Of a stretch of DNA of 13,034 nucleotides, positions 8,848 through 13,034 are shown piece by piece. Position 1 is the first letter of the stretch, and each line of letters starts with the position of its first letter. This DNA is from Auxenochlorella pyrenoidosa. Its lineage: Eukaryota; Chlorophyta; Trebouxiophyceae; Chlorellales; Chlorellaceae. A program made the position numbers and the translations under genes. The notes beneath the pieces were generated by a model, which saw nothing but the letters and a program-made list of their open reading frames with translations, was not told where the DNA came from and did no database searches. The stretch covers positions 413,342 through 426,375 of the forward strand of contig KQ482021.1 of the NCBI GenBank assembly GCA_001430745.1, written 5' to 3'.

Positions 8848-11800
8848 GGAGGATGGTCAGGGAACAGCAGAGGCGGTCAAGGCGCTGCGGCAGCTCGCTG
8901 AACCTCAGGCAGCAGCACCCAGCCAGCGGGCAGGCTCAGGCAGGGGCGGCATTCCCAGTCAGGGGCCGCCGGCGGCAGCTGAGCCGGTAGCGCCTGTGGC
9001 TGGAGCACCCGCGTCCCCGACGCCCCCCGGAGCCGCACTGTTCAGCGTCCCCATGGCGTCAGCACCCACCACCGGCATTTACGGCATCCCGCAGGTGCGC
9101 CATGGGGCGCAGCTGCTGGCCAGTGCTTCCAGCCGGGTTTGCGGCCGCTGCCCCTGCTTGCACCCCACGGTTGTGGGCAGCTGGTGCTGTCTGGGCAACG
9201 GGAGGCTGCCTGCGGGCCAGCACCCACCTGGCGCTCCGGTCGCCCTCCCTCCTATGAATGCCAGGAGATGTTTCGGATCCGGGACCTGGATGCCGGCAAG
9301 GAGTACTCGCTAGACCAGGTGGGTGCTGACGTGGCACAATGCTCGGCTCGGCGCATGCGTGGACCCTGCTGGCAGCCTGCCCCCCGCCGCCGCCCCCGCG
9401 CTGCCCTGCCGCCGCGCTTCCGGTGCCGCGCCCTGCGCACGCGCTGGGTCACGACGCGAGGTGCGCTGCCCTGCCTGCCCTGTCACGCCACCTGCTCTGC
9501 AGCGCTACTGGATAAAGGACATGGACACAGGGCAGGTGTATGTGCTGGAGTCTGGAGAGGGCGGGCGCGGCAGCGGCGGCGGCGTCACAGAGCTGCTGTC
9601 CGGGCGGGAGCTCAGGTGCGGTGCCGGGATGGGGGCGGCCTGTGACCGCCCCGCCTGGCGAGCCTTGGCGCGTGCACGGATGGTGCTTGTGCGTGGCAAG
9701 GTGGGGGTGGGTCGGGGTGAGTTTGCGGCTGGTCGAGCGCTGTGCCGCTGCTCCCCCCCTTCGTCCCCGCAGCCAGGCAGAGTTTGAGGATGCTCTGGGC
9801 TTCTTCAAGGTGCCCCAGCCGGCGCCCCCACCTGCGCACATGCTGCCTGCCAGCATCGGCGACAGCGCCGTCGCCGGCAGCGTGGTCGCGGCCAGCGCCG
9901 CGGTGCAGCATGCGGCGCAGAAGAGCCTGCGCAGCTTCACCACCGGTGGGCGGCGCTGCTGCGGGGAGGGGTGCACGGACACACTGCCAGGCGTTGCTGC
10001 TTGCGCATGCCTGTTGGATGGGGGGCTGGCGCCATCGCTGGTCGCACCTCTCGCACTCGCACGCAATCCTGATAAACATTCCATTGCAACAACCTCCGTC
10101 CCGCTCTGCAGGGGCCAACTGGGTCAAGGCCAGCGTGGGCGGCGTGATCAGCAACCTCAAGCAGGGCAGCCCGTTGGGCGAGCGCGGCGCCGGCTCGCCC
10201 GGCGCGGGGCCACGCTCCGGCAGCGGCACCAGCTCCCCCCCCTCCCTGTTGGATGACCGCCAGGGGCACCCCGTCAAGGTGCAGGTGAGAGAGGTGGCAT
10301 GGGTTGTCGTCTGCCCCGTCGTCGCTTCCCTGTGGCGGCTGAGCCCCGCTCTTTCGCCGGCCCCCACCCCACCCCCGGGTGCAGGTGTACCGCAAGTCGC
10401 ACCGCGAGTTCACCGACCTGTCCCCCTCCCCCCCCCCCTTTGGGGTGCAGGTGTACCGCAAATCGTACCGCGAGTTCACCGACCTGCGCCTGGTGCAGCA
10501 GCTGGGCGGGCACCAGGGCGTGGTGTGGACCATGAAGTTCTCCCGCAACGGCCGCTTCCTGGCCTCGGGTGGGAGCCTGGCTATAACAATTTCCCCTTTT
10601 TTTTCTTTTTTTTTTAATGGAAATCGAAACCTTTTAGCCTTCCCTCACACCAGCTTCCTGGCCTCGGGTGTGCGCCCCTGGCGCGCCCGCCGGGAGGGCA
10701 GCCTGCCACGTTGCTGCGCTGGCCGGAAGGCAACCGAATCAGCCCGGTGCTGGGTGTCGCACTGACCATCGACCAATTGCGCTGACCATTGACCGACCCA
10801 AGCGTTGCCTGGTGTGTGCCGCCCCCCCTGCCCCCGCTGCAGCCGGCCAGGACTGCGTGATCCGCGTGTGGGAGGTGGCCCCCTGCCGCGGCACCGGCAG
10901 CGCCCCGGGCACCCCGGTGGAGAGCGAGGTGCCCCTGGACGACGCGGCAGCAGCGGGTGGCGCCGGCGGGGCGGGCGGCGCGGGCAGCCCGGACGGCAGC
11001 GCGCTGCTGGCAGACCCCTCGGTGGCAGTGTTCCAGCAGCGGCCCTACCGGTGAGGCGCCGTGTTGGGTTGACTGTATGGTTGACTGCATGAACCGTGGC
11101 GGATATTTCAGTGCTGCCAGGCTCGTCGCGCAGCTGGTCTGCCGCACTGCGAGGCGCGCTCAGCTAGCGCCCGCTGGCGCCCCGGTGTTTGTTGGTGCGG
11201 CGGGGGCCGAACAGCCTCGCGTTCCCTGCCCCCGTTCCCTGCTTGCGTGCATCGCACCGCTGTTGCCAGCAGAGAGCGCCGCACCATTGCCGCCTGCACC
11301 TTTGCTGGCCCACCTTTCCAGCGCACATGAGGCAGCTGCCGTGCTCTTGACCCCCCCCCCCCCCCCCTTCCCTTGCAGGGTGTACCGCGGCCACAAGCAG
11401 GATGTGCTTGACCTCTGCTGGTCCAAGACGCAGGTGCGCTCGGGGCGGGGACACCTGCAGGCTCCTAGCTTGCAGCCGGCGCACAGGCGTGAGCTCACTT
11501 CTGGCGCTCATACCCCGGCCAACGCTGCGGCCGCCACGTGCTTCTGCGGGACCCACCGCAGTGCCTGTGGCCCCGCCCTAGTGCCTTGCCGACCGCCAGG
11601 CCCGCGCAGATGCTTGCGATGCAGCCTGCACATGGACGGCCGCTTGCCACGCCTGCCAAAGCGCGGCCCCCCGCACCCTTCCCCCGCTACCCCCCCCCCC
11701 CCACCACACACAACCCCCACTCTACCCCCCATACACCTGCAGTTCCTGCTGTCCGCCAGCATGGACAAGACGGTGCGGCTGTGGCACGTCTCTATGGACG

Positions 11801-12862
11801 AGTGCTTGCGCGTGTTCAAGTGAGCGAGGGCAAGGGCCGGCCGCGGATGCGGCCCCCGCCCCCGTGCTAGGCTTCGCGGCTGCGTTCATCGGCCATGCAC
11901 GCCGCCTTGATCTCCCTCGGCTGTTCCCACCCACCTGTCCCCCCACTCCACCTCACCCCACCCCTGCCCCCTGCCCCCTGCGAGCAGGCACACCGACTTT
12001 GTGACTGCCATTGACTTCCACCCCCTGGACGACAAGATGTTCCTCAGGTGGGCTGTGGGCTGGTGTGTGTTGGGCAGCAGGCTGCGGGGCTATAGTGCTT
12101 GTTGGATTCTGGACGACAAGATGGTCCTCAGGTGGGCCGGGAGGGCAGGCCGCGGGCAGCAGGCTTTGTGGTTTCTTGTTGGCCCCTGGACGACAAGATG
12201 TTCTTGAGGTGGGCTAGGCAGCAGGCTGCGGGCTGGCGTGTGTTGGGCAGCATGCTGGGGGCTATTGTTTGTTTGTTGGATTTTGGACGACAAGATGGTC
12301 CTCAGGTGGGCTGGACGACAAGTTGTTCTTGAGGTGGGGCTGGGCCAGCAGGCTGCGGGCCGCGGGCTAGTCCTTGTTGGCCCCTTGATGACAAGATGTT
12401 CCTCAGGTGGGCTGGGCAGCAGGCCGCGGGTTGCTCATTGTTTGTTGTTCGTTGATGTCTGCTGATCCCTGTTGGGCAGCGGGGCTCTTGTTTGTCAGCC
12501 GCTATGGAATGGACAGCACCCCCCAGCATTACGAGTCTTTGTCCTTGCGCTGCGACCCAGCCTACTCTGTCTCCTCGATTGCGCTGGGGGCAGGCCAGGA
12601 AGGAATCTATCCACAGGACGCCTGGTCTCCGCCAGCGTAACAAAGCCCAGCCCCGGGGCTCCTCTGCGGAATGCTTAAACCCTGCCCCTGCCTCCTGCCG
12701 GCCTCCTCCGGCGCGCAAATTCTGAACTTACCTCCAACCGGCCTCCTCTGGCGTGCAGTGGCTCCATCGACGGCAAGGTGCGGCTGTGGAACATCCCGGA
12801 GCAGCGCGTGGTGTCCTGGCAGGACGTGCACGAGATGGTGACCGCGGTCACTTATTCCCTGG
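8262..12862 (+). CDS. WDR44: WDR44-like WD40-repeat protein (5' part, 12 exons; runs past the window)
   Basis: Exons: 8262-8373, 8508-9094, 9265-9318, 9503-9615, 9773-9945, 10112-10284, 10451-10568, 10843-11050, 11379-11433, 11743-11819, 11988-12047, 12759-12862; 611 residues so far. The ATG has G at -3 and +4 and an in-frame TAG at 8247-8249. Residues 1-233 are low-complexity, with Q140-Q150 polyglutamine. Residues 234-305 carry the FRIRDLDAGKEYSL and LLSGRELSQAEFEDALG motifs of plant members. WD blades follow: about 418-455 (LVQQLGGHQGVVW...IRVWEV), 514-547 (YRGHKQDVLDLCWSK...VRLWHV) and 557-590 (HTDFVTAIDF...VRLWNI), with a fourth begun. A Gly/Ala-rich insert separates blades 1 and 2, and the QQRPYRVYRGH join after it matches animal WDR44. 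WDR44 is a Rab11 effector on endosomes; the same role here is inferred. The remaining blades lie beyond 13034. Confidence 0.9.
8813..8845 (+). repeat. (CAG)11 tract encoding polyglutamine
   Basis: Eleven uninterrupted CAG codons lie in exon 2 of the WDR44-like gene, encoding Q140-Q150. They sit in a Gln/Glu/Ala-rich segment (EQAEQQRRE before, REDGQG after) likely to be disordered or a short coiled coil. The pure CAG run should vary in length between strains. Confidence 0.95.
10377..10486 (+). repeat. Tandem duplication of the acceptor and start of exon 7, WDR44-like gene
   Basis: Copies 10377-10420 and 10443-10486 are 44 nt each, differ at two positions and are offset by exactly 66 nt. Each contains GGGTGCAG| then VYRKS(H/Y)REFTDL. 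The second copy has the family-typical KSYRE and directly continues into the first WD blade, so 10451 is the preferred exon start. Using the first acceptor (exon start 10385) would add 22 codons in frame without a stop, duplicating the VYRKS...FTDL peptide. Confidence 0.9.
10555..10671 (+). repeat. Duplicated exon 7 donor flanking an AT-rich insert
   Basis: CTTCCTGGCCTCGGGTG occurs at 10555-10571 and again at 10654-10670, 99 nt apart. The first copy is the end of exon 7 with its donor (TCGG|GTGGGA). Between them lies an AT-rich stretch with long T runs (about 10596-10618) unlike any neighbouring sequence. Reading through to the second donor keeps the frame open for 33 codons. The true exon probably ends at 10568, because splicing there restores LASAGQDCVIRVWEV. 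Confidence 0.8.
11351..11367 (+). repeat. 17-base C homopolymer before the exon 9 acceptor
   Basis: Seventeen C in a row followed by TTCCCTTGCAG form the polypyrimidine tract of intron 8 (11051-11378). A second run of 12 C lies at 11691-11702 in intron 9. Homopolymer lengths of this kind are uncertain in assemblies. Confidence 0.9.
12025..12412 (+). repeat. Six-copy array of the exon 11 end with its splice donor
   Basis: The end of exon 11 (CTGGACGACAAGATGTTCCT then CAG|GTGGGC) is followed in intron 11 by five more copies. Copies start at about 12025 (true exon), 12109, 12186, 12283, 12311 and 12384, and their GT donors are at 12048, 12132, 12209, 12306, 12334 and 12407. Spacings are 84, 77, 97, 28 and 73 nt. 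The spacers share GGGCAGCAGGCTGCGGG and TTGTTGG motifs. Copies with ATGGTCCTCAG (12109, 12283) alternate with ATGTTCTTGAG or ATGTTCCTCAG types, a sign of higher-order duplication. The donor at 12132 is in frame and reachable without a stop. Confidence 0.92.
12048..12758 (+). other. Intron 11 of the WDR44-like gene (711 nt)
   Basis: This is the longest intron in the window, with donor GTGGGC and acceptor GGCGTGCAG. Joining AG|T restores FLSGSIDGKVRLWNI. The first half is the exon-edge array. The second half (12413-12758) holds a few decayed spacer copies and, near its end, two copies of CCGGCCTCCTC(C/T)GGCG (about 12698 and 12738), the second being the real acceptor tract. Confidence 0.85.
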
Positions 12863-13034
12863 GTGAGTGGCTGCTGCCGGGTGCCTTGGGGGGGTCTGAG
12901 GCTGCCGGTTGCCTGGGTGGGTCTAAGGCTGCTGTACGGATGCAGCCCTGCCAGGTGCCCACCTGTCTCAACATGTCATCCGCACTGCAGCATCGCTGCC
13001 ACCGCTGCGGCCTGGCAGCCTGTCGCATAGCCCT
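12863..13034 (+). other. Start of intron 12 of the WDR44-like gene
   Basis: A canonical GTGAGT donor follows codon phase 1 after VTYSL. The remaining 172 nt contain no segment that continues the fourth WD blade, so the next exon probably lies beyond the window. Confidence 0.65.

Noticed and set aside
12622..12645. LVSASVTK-like reading resembling the start of exon 10 (LLSASMDK), as a relic WD repeat in intron 11
   Set aside because: Only about 17 of 24 bases match and flanking sequence does not extend the likeness; chance is a fair explanation.
12991..13034. Possible exon after the AG at 12990
   Set aside because: The frame set by the previous exon gives Pro/Leu/Ser-rich sequence with no fit to the fourth WD blade, so the true next exon is probably past the window.

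Overview
The window reads as nuclear DNA of a green alga, most likely a Chlorella-like trebouxiophyte. This rests on a very GC-rich sequence, protein-coding genes cut into many short exons (54 to 587 nt) by GT-AG introns plus a few GC-AG introns, strong use of C or G at third codon positions, a PAN/proline-rich secreted protein of a kind common in these algae, and proteins whose closest recognisable relatives are plant or animal. No bacterial operon, rRNA, tRNA, CRISPR array or obvious transposon was found. The species call is inference; the exon structures were traced by hand from splice sites and reading frame.

Layout: (1) positions 156-1545, plus strand: the last five exons of a gene for a secreted PAN/Apple, polyproline and PPC-like domain protein, whose 5' part lies before the window or in unresolved sequence at 1-155. 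(2) 1546-2373: convergent intergenic region with no gene that I can support. (3) 6696 down to 2374, minus strand: a complete 11-exon gene for a 377-residue membrane-anchored alpha/beta-hydrolase epoxide hydrolase with every catalytic residue present. (4) 6697-8261: a 1.56 kb divergent intergenic region that holds the promoters of the flanking genes and some coding-like fragments that may be gene relics. (5) 8262 to beyond 12862, plus strand: the first 12 exons (at least 611 residues) of a WDR44-like WD40 protein with a polyglutamine tract, running off the window.

The three genes do not form an obvious pathway: a wall or surface protein, a lipid or xenobiotic epoxide hydrolase, and a probable membrane-trafficking (Rab11-type) WD40 protein.

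The most unusual signal is repeated tandem duplication of exon edges together with their splice sites. It affects one acceptor in the epoxide hydrolase gene (exon 5) and one acceptor (exon 7) and two donors (exons 7 and 11) in the WDR44-like gene. The exon 11 donor occurs six times, with five copies inside the following 711-nt intron. The nearest-copy offsets are 66, 66, 99 and 84 nt, all multiples of three. In the three WDR44-like cases the extra segment has no stop codon, so each could be included in the protein by alternative splice-site choice. The stop-codon end of the epoxide hydrolase gene also sits in a three-copy 20-bp tandem repeat. Together these suggest an active local-duplication process acting on exon-intron junctions.
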